Below are positions 48,958-57,000 of a DNA stretch of 64,000 bases, piece by piece (positions within the stretch are counted from its first letter, which is position 1; the number at the start of each line of letters is the position of its first letter). The notes beneath the pieces are model-generated. The model saw nothing but the letters and a program-made list of their open reading frames with translations, was not told the origin of the DNA and did not search any database. Source of the DNA: Streptosporangium carneum (GTDB lineage Bacteria; Actinomycetota; Actinomycetes; Streptosporangiales; Streptosporangiaceae); contig NZ_BSEV01000021.1 in NCBI RefSeq assembly GCF_027922005.1, positions 106,895-170,894 on the forward strand, read 5' to 3'. The position numbers were made by a program, and so were the translations under genes.

Positions 48958-50541
48958 CGGGGGGTTGCCGTGCTTGCGCTGCGGCAGGACGGCGCTCTTG
49001 GTGCGGAGCATGGCCAGCGACCTGGCCAGCGTCACCCTGGTCTCGCGGGGGTCGATGACGTCGTCGACCAGGCCGCGTTCGACGGCGTAGTAGGGGTGCA
49101 TGAGCTCCTCGCGGTACTCCGCGATGCGCTCGGCACGCCTGGCCTCCGGGTCGGGCGCGGCGGCGATCTCCTTACGGAAGATCACGTTGGCCGCCCCGTC
49201 CGCGCCCATGACCGCGATCTCGTTGCTCGGCCAGGCGAACGACAGGTCGGCGCCGATGGAGCGCGAGTCCATCACGATGTACGCGCCGCCGTACGCCTTG
49301 CGCACGATGACCTGGATCCGGGGGACGGTGGCCGCGCAGTAGGCGTACAGCAGCTTGGCGCCGTGCCTGATGACGCCGCCGTGTTCCTGTCCCGTCCCCG
49401 GCAGGAAGCCCGGCACGTCGACGAACGTCACCAAGGGGATGTTGAAGGCATCGCAGAACTGGACGAATCTGGCGGCCTTCTCCGAGGCGGAGATGTCCAG
49501 CACGCCCGCGAACGACATCGGCTGGTTGGCGACGACGCCGACGACGTGGCCCGCGATGCGGCCGAGTCCGCAGACGATGTTCGCCGCCCAGCCCTCGTGG
49601 AACTCCACCAGGTCGCCGTGGTCGACGACCTCGGCGACGACGTCGCGCATGTCGTAGGGCCGGTTCGGGTCGGCGGGCACGATGTCCAGCAGCGCCTCGC
49701 ACAGCCGGTCCTCGGGGTCGTCCGCCGGGGCCTCCGGCGGGAACTCCTGGTTGCTGGCGGGCAGCAGCGACACCAGGTGGCGCACCTCCTCCAGGCAGGT
49801 GATCTCGTCGTCGGAGACGAAGGTGGCCACACCGGTCATCGTGCCGTGGACGCCCGCCCCGCCCAGCTCGTCGTGGCTGACCTTCTCGCCGGTGACGGCC
49901 TCGACGACGTCGGGTCCCGTGACGAACATCTGGGCCGTGTCGCGGACCATGAACACGAAGTCGGTGAGCGCCGGGGAGTAGGCGGCCCCTCCCGCGCACG
50001 GCCCCATGATCACGCTGATCTGCGGGATCACCCCGGAGGCCCTGACGCTGCGCTGGAAGATGCCGCCGTAGCCCGCCAGGCCGGTGACCCCCTCCTGGAT
50101 GCGTGCGCCCGCGCCGTCGTTGAGGCCGATCAGTGGCGCGCCGGCGGCGTAGGCCATGTCCATGATCTTGTGAATCTTCTGGGCGTGCGCCTCCCCCAGC
50201 GACCCGCCGAAGATGCGGAAGTCGTGCGCGTAGACGAACACGGTCCGGCCCTCGATGGTCCCCCATCCGGTGACCACTCCGTCGCCGTACGGCCGCCTGG
50301 CCTCCATGCCGAAGCCGCTCGCGCGGTGCCGCCGCAACCCCTCGACCTCGGTGAAGGAGCCGTCGTCGAGAAGTAGTCCGAGGCGCTCCCTGACCGTCAT
50401 CTTGCCTCGGGCGTGCTGCTGCCTGGTGGCCTGGTCTCCCGGCCCGACGCGGACGCTCTCCTGGATTCCGGCGAGTTCCTCGGTGTACGCGCGCATGGAT
50501 CGCGTCGCGGTCTCGACTTTCCTCTCTTCGACCGCCGTCAT
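48952..50541 (-). CDS. Acyl-CoA carboxylase beta subunit (carboxyltransferase)
   Basis: 529 residues, a biotin-dependent carboxyltransferase with two crotonase-like halves: ARGKMTVRERLGLLLD, GGSLGEAHAQKIHKIMDMA, MGPCAGGAAYSPALTDF; and GFLPGTGQEHGGVIRHGAKLL, KAYGGAYIVMDS. In the last motif the residue at position 422 is Ile. In Streptomyces PccB the equivalent Asp422 restricts the enzyme to propionyl-CoA and Ile (as in AccB) lets it use acetyl-CoA too; this subunit should therefore make malonyl-CoA. First gene of the beta-epsilon-alpha operon. Confidence 0.95.
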   Translation of the reverse strand: MTAVEERKVETATRSMRAYTEELAGIQESVRVGPGDQATRQQHARGKMTVRERLGLLLDDGSFTEVEGLRRHRASGFGMEARRPYGDGVVTGWGTIEGRTVFVYAHDFRIFGGSLGEAHAQKIHKIMDMAYAAGAPLIGLNDGAGARIQEGVTGLAGYGGIFQRSVRASGVIPQISVIMGPCAGGAAYSPALTDFVFMVRDTAQMFVTGPDVVEAVTGEKVSHDELGGAGVHGTMTGVATFVSDDEITCLEEVRHLVSLLPASNQEFPPEAPADDPEDRLCEALLDIVPADPNRPYDMRDVVAEVVDHGDLVEFHEGWAANIVCGLGRIAGHVVGVVANQPMSFAGVLDISASEKAARFVQFCDAFNIPLVTFVDVPGFLPGTGQEHGGVIRHGAKLLYAYCAATVPRIQVIVRKAYGGAYIVMDSRSIGADLSFAWPSNEIAVMGADGAANVIFRKEIAAAPDPEARRAERIAEYREELMHPYYAVERGLVDDVIDPRETRVTLARSLAMLRTKSAVLPQRKHGNPPM

Positions 50542-50714
50542 ATCCGTTTACCCTTCCTATGGGATTCAGATCTTCGAATAATCGCAATTCCATCGACGGC
50601 AGAGAAGGGCTCTTCTTCGTAGGTGGTATTCGTCTATTTCTTAGGAGACATGGCCGAGGCTCTCCTGTCGATGGTCTGATCGTGGCATATGCCTTTTACG
50701 AGGGGACCAGGCCT

Positions 50715-51746
50715 GTGAGGATCGACTTTCACGGAATCACCGTGCCTCCGGACGCCTTCGGCGACCGGGCGGCACGCGCCGAGGAGCTTGGATACGACTC
50801 GGTGTGGATGTCCGAGACACAGCACGACCCGTTCGTCGGGTTGACGGCCGCCGCGCTGCGGACCGAGCGGGTGGCCGTCCGGACAGGACTGGCCGTGGTG
50901 TTCGCCAGGAACCCGATGACCACCGCGATGCTCGCCAACGACCTTCAGCTGGTCTCGAAGGGGCGCTTCGCCCTGGGCATCGGGTCCCAGCTGCAGACCC
51001 ACATCACCAAGCGGTTCAGCATGCCGTGGTCGAAGCCCGCCCCCCGCATGCGGGAGTACATCCTGGCGCTGCGCGCCATCTGGAAGTGCTTCGCCACCGA
51101 CGGCCGGATCCGCTTCCGCGGCGAGTTCTACCGCCACACGGTGATGAGCCCCTTCTTCAACCCCGGCCCGAACCCCTACGGCGAGCCGCCCATTCTCGTG
51201 GCCGGCGTCGGCCCGATGATGACGCAGCTCGCCGGTGAGCTCGCCGACGGTTTCCTCGGCCACATCATCTCCACCCGGCGGCTGCTGGAGGAGGTGACGA
51301 TCCCCGCGCTGCGTCAGGCCAGGGAGGGGGCCGGAAAGTCGATGGAGGGCTTCGAGCTGCACGCGACGCCGATCGTGGCCACCGGAACCAACGAGGACGA
51401 GTTGCGCGCGGCGATCCGGCAGGCGAAGGAGTCGATCGCCTACTACGCCTCCATTCCCAGCTACGCCCCCGTCCTGGAGCTGCACGGGCTCGGCGACCTG
51501 AAGGACGAGCTGTACCGGCTGGCGGGCACGGGCCGTACGGGAGAGATCGTCGACGCGATCGACGACCACGTGCTGGAGACGTTCGCGATCGTGGGCGAGC
51601 CCAAGGAGGCGGCGGCCAAGATCTGGGAGCGTTTCGGCGGCCTGGCCACCAGCATCGCCTTCTTCCAGTCGGGCGACCTGCCGCCCGACGCGCTGCAGCC
51701 GCTGCACGAGGAGCTGCGGCACCTGGCGCAGCGACCGCCCGCCTGA
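50715..51746 (+). CDS. LLM-class F420-dependent oxidoreductase
   Basis: 343 residues from a GTG at 50715 (RIDFHGITVPPDAFGDRAARAEELGYDSVW opens the TIM barrel, shown here in part). Further motifs: RTGLAVVFARNPMTTAMLANDLQ, GRFALGIGSQLQTHITKRF, PPILVAGVGPMMTQLAGE and DGFLGHIISTRRLLEE match the F420-dependent MSMEG_2256-like (TIGR03617) group. The open frame extends 52 codons further upstream without features. It diverges from the carboxylase operon and could be a tailoring redox enzyme of the cluster or unrelated. Confidence 0.88.
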   Translation: MRIDFHGITVPPDAFGDRAARAEELGYDSVWMSETQHDPFVGLTAAALRTERVAVRTGLAVVFARNPMTTAMLANDLQLVSKGRFALGIGSQLQTHITKRFSMPWSKPAPRMREYILALRAIWKCFATDGRIRFRGEFYRHTVMSPFFNPGPNPYGEPPILVAGVGPMMTQLAGELADGFLGHIISTRRLLEEVTIPALRQAREGAGKSMEGFELHATPIVATGTNEDELRAAIRQAKESIAYYASIPSYAPVLELHGLGDLKDELYRLAGTGRTGEIVDAIDDHVLETFAIVGEPKEAAAKIWERFGGLATSIAFFQSGDLPPDALQPLHEELRHLAQRPPA

Positions 51747-51786
51747 CCGTCTTCCCACGTCCCGCCGTTCGGCCGTCCGGCCGGCG

Positions 51787-51833
51787 ACGCCGGAGGGGCC
51801 GGACCGCTTTCCGCGGTCCGGCCCCTCCGGCGT
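51787..51833. terminator. 21-bp perfect hairpin, terminator
   Basis: Perfect 21-bp arms at 51787-51807 and 51813-51833 with the loop TTTCC. First of three stacked hairpins between convergent genes; placed 40 bp after the LLM stop. Confidence 0.85.
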
Positions 51834-51876
51834 TCACGGCGCCGCCCCTCCGGCGAGGAGGGCCGGGCACGCGAAA

Positions 51877-51910
51877 GCGGCGCCGGGTGGGGATGACGAC
51901 CCGGCGCCGC
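51877..51910. terminator. Second hairpin between the convergent genes
   Basis: Arms GCGGCGCCGGGT / ACCCGGCGCCGC, 10-base loop. Confidence 0.75.
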
Positions 51911-51986
51911 TCGCCCGAGACGCGGCCTCCTCGCCGTCGTGGCGGGATCCGCGGAAGGGGTTGTCGGTCGTTGCCTCGTCGGTGTC

Positions 51987-52022
51987 GCGACCGCCCTCCC
52001 CGTGCGGGAGGAGGGCGGTCGC
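51987..52022 (-). terminator. Third hairpin, 4 bp after the quinoprotein stop
   Basis: Arms GCGACCGCCCTC / GAGGGCGGTCGC; the 12-base centre can pair further (CCC/GGG). Confidence 0.8.
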
Positions 52023-52026
52023 CGCG

Positions 52027-53658
52027 TTAGCGGCCGTTCACCGAGAAGGCGTAGAAGGTCTTGCTGCCCTTGCCCTGGATGAACCGGTTGTTGTACCCGT
52101 TGCCCCAGAAGACCGTGCCCTTGACGATGGCGGGCCCCGCGTTGGAGGAGCCCTCGCCCAGGTAGTCCCAGAGGATCCTGCCCGTGGCGCCGTCAAGGGC
52201 GTACATGTGGCCGCTCATGGAGCCGGCGAACATGACCCCGTTGGCGGTCGTGACCGCTCCCATGGTCTCGGCGTTCGACGGGTCGGCGACCTGCCAGAGG
52301 ATCTTGCCGGTCCTGACGTCGACGGCGGCGAAGATGCCGTTCGTCGTCGTCTGCCCGTTGGGCAGGGTGTACGCGACGTGGTTGGTGTTGGCGTTGCTGA
52401 CGTAGAAGCGCTTGCCGTCGGTGGCGCTGCCCCACTCGATGCCGCCGTGCACGCCGCCGGGGCCGACCTGCGTCTTCCAGACGGTCTCGCCGGTGCGGGC
52501 GTCGACCAGCCAGTACACGCCGCTCTTCTGGCCGGCGCCGATGACCAGGCGCGGCCTGCCGTGCGCTCCGGGGATGGTCAGCAGGTGGCCGCCCTCGCCG
52601 AAGTCGAAGTCGCCGCCGTTGTTCGGCGGGCAGTTCTCCCGCGGGAAGTTCGGCTCGCAGGCGACCGTCCAGGCGTCGAACACGATGTCGCCCGCCTGCC
52701 ACTTGAGGTCGCCGGTGCGCAGGTCGAGGGCGAGCAGCTTGTCGATGCGGTTGTCCTCGGGCAGGCACTCGGAGGCGGGCTTGCCCGCCGCCTGGCAGTC
52801 GCTCACGGACTTCGGCACCGACAGGTTCTGCCCGGTCCCGAAGACGACCGTGCGGTTGACCGGGTCGATCACCGGGTTGGTGCTCCACACGCCGCCGCCG
52901 CTGAAGCCGCCGGGGACGCCGCCGTTCTCGGGGACGGTGTACTTCTTCCACAGGACCTTGCCGGTGGCGGCGTCGATCGCCGACATGCTGCCGCGGAAGG
53001 TGCAGCAGGGGTAGCCGGGCAGGCCGGCGACGGCCGCCTCCTTGGAGGAGACACCCTGGTAGAGGACGCCGTTGTGGAGGCTGGGCGACCCGGTGACCAC
53101 GGCCGCGAAGTGCTCGTCCAGCGTCGTCTTCCAGATGAGGTCACCGGTCTTGGCGTCGACCGCCAGCAGGTGCGCTCCCTGGCCGCCCTGGGGGCCGTTC
53201 TGGTCGCCGACGTAGATCCGGCCTCCGGAGACCGTGGGGCTGGCCCTTACGATGCCGCCGGGGATGCCGTTCCAGTCCGACACCTTGCGCGACCAGATGA
53301 CCGCGCCGGTCTCGGCGTCGAGCTTGGAGAAGTAGCCGCCCCAGTCGGGGATGTAGACCGCGCCGTCGACCACGGCGGGGATCGCGGAGGTGTCGCCGTG
53401 CGCGGTGTAGGTCCACTTGACGGCGAGCTTGCTCGCGTTCGAGGGGCGGATCCTGCGCTCGAACGGGTTGGACTTGGAGTTGGCGAGGTCGTGCCCGCCC
53501 ATCGACCAGTCGAACGGCGACGGGATGTGCGAGAGGGTCCTGTCCTGGGACGGGGCCTGGACCTGGGCCTGCGCTCCGGGCGTCAGGCCGCCCGTCGCCA
53601 GCAGGAGCGCGCTCACGCCCACGGCGGCGCGCGTCAGCAGATTGCCGGGCAGTCTCAC
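52027..53658 (-). CDS. Secreted PQQ-type quinoprotein (beta-propeller dehydrogenase)
   Basis: 543 residues with a Sec signal peptide (about 1-31, ending GAQA). The mature protein is an eight-bladed propeller with tryptophan-docking style repeats: LDAETGAVIWSRKV, VDAKTGDLIWKTTL, IDAATGKVLWKKY, LDLRTGDLKWQ, VDARTGETVWKT, VDVRTGKILWQV, LDGATGRILWDY. The GYPCCTFRGS motif holds adjacent cysteines, the vicinal disulfide that covers PQQ in quinoprotein alcohol dehydrogenases and PVA dehydrogenases. It probably oxidises an alcohol outside the membrane. Its ATG overlaps the SnoaL-like stop (ATGA), tying it to the biosynthetic operon. Confidence 0.85.
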   Translation of the reverse strand: MRLPGNLLTRAAVGVSALLLATGGLTPGAQAQVQAPSQDRTLSHIPSPFDWSMGGHDLANSKSNPFERRIRPSNASKLAVKWTYTAHGDTSAIPAVVDGAVYIPDWGGYFSKLDAETGAVIWSRKVSDWNGIPGGIVRASPTVSGGRIYVGDQNGPQGGQGAHLLAVDAKTGDLIWKTTLDEHFAAVVTGSPSLHNGVLYQGVSSKEAAVAGLPGYPCCTFRGSMSAIDAATGKVLWKKYTVPENGGVPGGFSGGGVWSTNPVIDPVNRTVVFGTGQNLSVPKSVSDCQAAGKPASECLPEDNRIDKLLALDLRTGDLKWQAGDIVFDAWTVACEPNFPRENCPPNNGGDFDFGEGGHLLTIPGAHGRPRLVIGAGQKSGVYWLVDARTGETVWKTQVGPGGVHGGIEWGSATDGKRFYVSNANTNHVAYTLPNGQTTTNGIFAAVDVRTGKILWQVADPSNAETMGAVTTANGVMFAGSMSGHMYALDGATGRILWDYLGEGSSNAGPAIVKGTVFWGNGYNNRFIQGKGSKTFYAFSVNGR

Positions 53659-54176
53659 GAGGAAACCTCCTGTCGGCCGACCGCCACGCCCGCGTCGGCG
53701 GGGGTGGCGTGTTCGGGGGTGAACTTTCCGATCTGGCGCAGCAGGGTCAGCTCGTCGCGAGCGCCCCAGTGCTCGACGGCCTTGCCGTTCTCGACGCGGT
53801 AGAAGTGCAGGTGCTGCACCTTCACCTCGGCGCCCGTGGGGGCGATGCCCATGAAGTCGCCGGTGTGCCTGCCGCTGAAGGTGACCCGGCAGGCGAACTT
53901 GTCGCCCTCCGAGATGAAGTCGTCGACCTGCCAGGTGGCCTCGGAGAACGCGTCGCGCATGTAGCGGGCCGTCGACAGGTAGCCCTCGGGGCCGCCCGCG
54001 ACGCCCGGCGACGCCTCGTGGTCGATGAAGTCGGGGGCGATGAACTGCTGGGCCGCCTCCTCGTCGAGTTCGCCGAACACCCGGGCTATGCCGATGGCGA
54101 CCTCGATGATTTCCTGCGCGGCCGTCGGGGGCGCCTCCGCCAGAGGGGCCAGCATCTTCTCAACCTCGTCCGGCAT
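53655..54176 (-). CDS. SnoaL-like polyketide cyclase/NTF2-fold protein
   Basis: 173 residues. Helical N-terminus, then the SnoaL core: ARVFGELDEEAAQQFIAPDFIDHEASPG, GPEGYLSTARYMRDAFSEATW, GRHTGDFMGIAPTGAEVKVQHLHFYRVENGKAVEHWGARDEL (motifs shown in overlapping parts). SnoaL-like proteins close polyketide rings or act as ester cyclases or isomerases in type II PKS pathways. It overlaps the quinoprotein start by 4 bp and follows the SDR gene by 62 bp. Confidence 0.88.
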   Translation of the reverse strand: MPDEVEKMLAPLAEAPPTAAQEIIEVAIGIARVFGELDEEAAQQFIAPDFIDHEASPGVAGGPEGYLSTARYMRDAFSEATWQVDDFISEGDKFACRVTFSGRHTGDFMGIAPTGAEVKVQHLHFYRVENGKAVEHWGARDELTLLRQIGKFTPEHATPADAGVAVGRQEVSS

Positions 54177-54238
54177 GGTCCGCCTTTCTCAACGAATGTG
54201 CGAGGTGCTTGGGGTGGAGAGGGTCTGTGGCGGGCGGG

Positions 54239-54943
54239 TCAGTAGCCGAGCCCTGATCCGCCGCTGATGGGAAGCAGCGCGCCGGTGATGAAGGAGGCCT
54301 CGTCGCCGGCCAGGAAGCGCACCGCGGGGGCGACCTCCTCGGGCGTGCCCGAACGGCGCAGCGCGGTGATGCTGTGCAGGTAGGACCGGTGCTGGTCGGA
54401 CAGCCCCGCCACCATGTCGGTCTCGATGAGGCCGGGCATGACCACGTTCACGGTGATCTTCCTGGAGCCCAGCTCCCAGGCGAGGGAACGGGCGAAGCCC
54501 GCGAGCGCCGCCTTGGAGGCCGAGTAGTTGGTCACCCCGGGCGAGCCCCAGAAGGCCGTGGTCGAGCCGACGAGGATGATCCGTCCCCAGCGGGCCTTGA
54601 CCATGTCCGTCACCGCGCAGCGCACGGCCCGCACCGTGCCCATCAGGTTGGTGTCGATGACGTCGGCGAAGTCCTTCTCCGGCATGGCGAGGAACAGGTT
54701 GTCCCTGGTGGTCCCGGCGTTGGCGACCAGCACCTGGACCGCGCCCTGCTGGGCCTTGACCTCCTCGAAGGCCGCCTCGACCGACGCGGTGTCGGTCACG
54801 TCGCAGCGCACGCCGAACAGCCCCTCCGGCGGCTCGCCCGAGCGGTAGGTGACGGCGACCTTGTCGCCCGCCTCCTCGAACGCCCGCGCGATGGCGAGGC
54901 CGATGCCCCGGTTGCCTCCCGTGACAAGTACGGAACGGCTCAC
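54239..54943 (-). CDS. SDR ketoreductase (FabG-like)
   Basis: 234 residues from a GTG start overlapping the HAD stop (GTGA). SVLVTGGNRGIGLAIA (NADPH loop), VANAGTTRDNLF (NNAG-like), Ser in ILVGSTTAF, YSASKAAL (Tyr-x3-Lys), NVVMPGLIETDM. The closest known group is 3-oxoacyl-ACP reductase FabG. It is either the ketoreductase of the type II PKS encoded divergently or the enzyme that reduces the AfsA-derived keto group in butyrolactone biosynthesis; only one KR gene is visible, so it may do both. Confidence 0.9.
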   Translation of the reverse strand: MSRSVLVTGGNRGIGLAIARAFEEAGDKVAVTYRSGEPPEGLFGVRCDVTDTASVEAAFEEVKAQQGAVQVLVANAGTTRDNLFLAMPEKDFADVIDTNLMGTVRAVRCAVTDMVKARWGRIILVGSTTAFWGSPGVTNYSASKAALAGFARSLAWELGSRKITVNVVMPGLIETDMVAGLSDQHRSYLHSITALRRSGTPEEVAPAVRFLAGDEASFITGALLPISGGSGLGY

Positions 54944-55590
54944 TGAGCCCACACTCCCAACTGCTCGTCCAGAGCCTTGATTGCCGTTTGCGCGTCGGTG
55001 AAGTGGATGGCCCGCCAGCCCGCGGCCTCGGCTCCCTCGCAGTTCTTGGCGAGGTCGTCGACGAACAGGGACTGCGACGCCGGGATGCCGGACCGGTCGA
55101 CCGCGAGGTCGAAGATCTCCCTGGCCGGCTTGCGACAGCCGACCTCGAAGGAGAGCACGACGTCGTCGAAGAGCCCCACGGGGTCGACCATGCGGCGCCA
55201 GTGCGCGTCCCAGGCGGGGACCATGTTGGACAGCAGGCCGACGAACAGCCCGGCGGACCTGATCTCCCGCAGCCGGTCGGCCCACGCCTGGTTGACCTCC
55301 CTGCCGTCGAACCAGGCGTCGGCGAGCGTGGTCAGGTGCAGGTCGATGCCGTGGTCGGCGCGCAGCAGCTCCCCGATCTGGGCGAGCCACTCCTGCTCGG
55401 TGACCAGGGGCGTGTCGATGGGCAGCATGATGTCGTCGGTGCCGTACGACGCGGTGACCTTGAGGATCGCGTCGATCAGCGGCTCCTGACGGATGCCCTG
55501 GTTCTCGCAGAAGACGGCCAGGGTGTGGCTGATGGGCGGCGTCAGCACGCCGCCGAAGTCGGTCCACACGGCCAGGACGGGCTGGGTCAT
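54940..55590 (-). CDS. HAD-superfamily phosphatase
   Basis: 216 residues. Nucleophile loop VWTDFGGVLTPP (Asp11), motif II in GLLSNM (Ser/Asn), motif III Lys in VGCRKPAREIFD, motif IV FVDDLAKN. It is the DxGGVL subgroup that hydrolyses small phosphate esters. Located between AfsA-like and SDR genes with 4-bp overlaps on both sides, it is well placed to remove the phosphate of a dihydroxyacetone-phosphate ester, a step that follows AfsA (inference). Confidence 0.9.
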   Translation of the reverse strand: MTQPVLAVWTDFGGVLTPPISHTLAVFCENQGIRQEPLIDAILKVTASYGTDDIMLPIDTPLVTEQEWLAQIGELLRADHGIDLHLTTLADAWFDGREVNQAWADRLREIRSAGLFVGLLSNMVPAWDAHWRRMVDPVGLFDDVVLSFEVGCRKPAREIFDLAVDRSGIPASQSLFVDDLAKNCEGAEAAGWRAIHFTDAQTAIKALDEQLGVWAQ

Positions 55591-56555
55591 CGGGGCACCA
55601 TCACCATCGTCGACTCGGCGATCGTGATCGCCTCCTGAATGAAAGCGACGTTCACCGTGACGGCGCCGTCGCCGGCGTCGGTACGGGTCGCCGCGGCCAG
55701 CACCGGCTGGTCGAGCTCCGCGAAACGCCCGAAGGATCCCGAGACCGTGACGGGCCAGGCGCCGACGTCGCCGGCCGCGACGATCGCGAGCTGGCGGGCC
55801 GCCTCGGTCAGGGTCATCGCGGGCAGGTGGTCGTAGTCGTGGTCGAAGATCGCCCGGTTGCCGAACCTCGGGGTCACCCTGGCGGTCACCGAGGAGGGGC
55901 CGCGCTCCACCTGTGAGATCACCACGTTCATCGGGCTCACCCTGCCGACCTGGTGCGGCTCGGCCTGCCGGGGGTCGGGCACGTCGTCGAGGTCCCCGGT
56001 GAGGGGGGCGGGGGCGCCGCGGAGCACGTTGCGCAGCGCCTCGTGCTCGGCGTGCGTGACGATCTGCACTTCCATCGTGTGGGTGCCCGCGGGGACGCCG
56101 TCGATGGAGAGGTCCTGGCGGACGGCGCCCTTGCGCACCTTGCCCGCCCTGACGCGGATGGTCTCGAAACGGTTGTCGATCCGCAGTTCGCCGGGCCTGC
56201 GCCCGGCCCGCAGCACCGACGGGTCGGGAAGGTCGAGCGAGAAGGTGTTCACCATCATCGTGGTGTCCGGCGGGAGCCCGAGAAGGTGGGCGCCCGCGAT
56301 GCCCGCCTGCCTGCCCGCCTCCAGGATGAGCAGCGGGTCGAACAGGGCGGGGCGCGCCAGGTGGTCGCTGTAGTAGCCGTGGCTCAGCGGGAGCTGGGCC
56401 GCGGCCAGGAAACGGGACTCCCCCGCCGGCACCAGGTCGGTCACGAAGACCTCCGCGACGGAGGCCCTGTGGACCAGGCGGCGCTCCACCGTACGGCCGA
56501 AGCTGAGCTCCTCCGACAGGACCAGGTCCTCGGCAGCCCCGGTGTTGACCGTCAT
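55587..56555 (-). CDS. AfsA/ScbA-like gamma-butyrolactone synthase
   Basis: 322 residues with two AfsA hotdog domains. First: VHRASVAEVFVTDLVPAGE, LPLSHGYYSDHLARP, FDPLLILEAGRQAG. Second: VHQ-like HQVGRVSPMNVVISQVERG, HDYDHLPAMTLTEAARQ. Each carries the AfsA helix with E-A-x-RQ, as in AfsA, ScbA and BarX. AfsA condenses a beta-ketoacyl chain from ACP with dihydroxyacetone phosphate. The start at 56555 has GGAGGTACGG upstream. First gene of the minus operon, 184 bp from the ACP gene. Confidence 0.9.
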   Translation of the reverse strand: MTVNTGAAEDLVLSEELSFGRTVERRLVHRASVAEVFVTDLVPAGESRFLAAAQLPLSHGYYSDHLARPALFDPLLILEAGRQAGIAGAHLLGLPPDTTMMVNTFSLDLPDPSVLRAGRRPGELRIDNRFETIRVRAGKVRKGAVRQDLSIDGVPAGTHTMEVQIVTHAEHEALRNVLRGAPAPLTGDLDDVPDPRQAEPHQVGRVSPMNVVISQVERGPSSVTARVTPRFGNRAIFDHDYDHLPAMTLTEAARQLAIVAAGDVGAWPVTVSGSFGRFAELDQPVLAAATRTDAGDGAVTVNVAFIQEAITIAESTMVMVPR

Positions 56556-56739
56556 CCGTACCTCCACAAAATGCCGGAATAAGTCGGGCATCACTGTGGC
56601 ACGACGCGATGAAATTCAAATAAAAGTGACATAAAATTGCGCCCGCATACCACTTTCGATCCTTCTTCTTGTCCGGCGCGTCCATACCTCGTTAATGTCG
56701 CCTTTCAGCGGTGACCCGCATTCACGAAAGGAATCCATA
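56556..56739. promoter_or_regulatory. Divergent control region of the two PKS operons
   Basis: 184 bp between the AfsA-like and ACP genes, much richer in A+T than the flanks, particularly 56600-56645. Both operon promoters must lie here. CATACC occurs twice in it (near 56646 and 56681), but no full butyrolactone-receptor (ARE) palindrome was found. Confidence 0.5.
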
Positions 56740-57000
56740 ATGACTCTGGACGTTCTGCAGGAAAAGATCCGCGGCATCATCTCGCAGGAGCTCGAATTGG
56801 AGGACGGCGAGCTCACGGCGGACGGTCACTTCATCGACGAATACGACGCCGACTCCCTTTCCCTCATCACGATCCTCGCCCGGATCGAGAAGGAGCTGGG
56901 CATCGTGGTGCCGCAGGACGAGCTGCCGAACATGCCCAACCTCCAGGGCGTCTTCGACGTCGTGGGCACGATCAACAGCCGGGAGTCCCAGGGTGTCTGA
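56740..57000 (+). CDS. Acyl carrier protein
   Basis: 86 residues. EYDADSLSLITIL contains the phosphopantetheine serine (Ser39) with the acidic context of type II ACPs; the rest is the four-helix ACP pattern (LQEKIRGIISQELELE, ARIEKELGIVVPQDELP). GAAAGGA lies seven bases before the ATG. It carries the growing chain for the KS pair encoded next (8-bp overlap with KS-alpha). No phosphopantetheinyl transferase or malonyl transferase gene is in the window. Confidence 0.94.
   Translation: MTLDVLQEKIRGIISQELELEDGELTADGHFIDEYDADSLSLITILARIEKELGIVVPQDELPNMPNLQGVFDVVGTINSRESQGV

Noticed and set aside
56556..56739. Butyrolactone-receptor (ARE) site before the AfsA-like gene
   Set aside because: CATACC half-like sequences occur, but no palindrome of the ARE type could be lined up.
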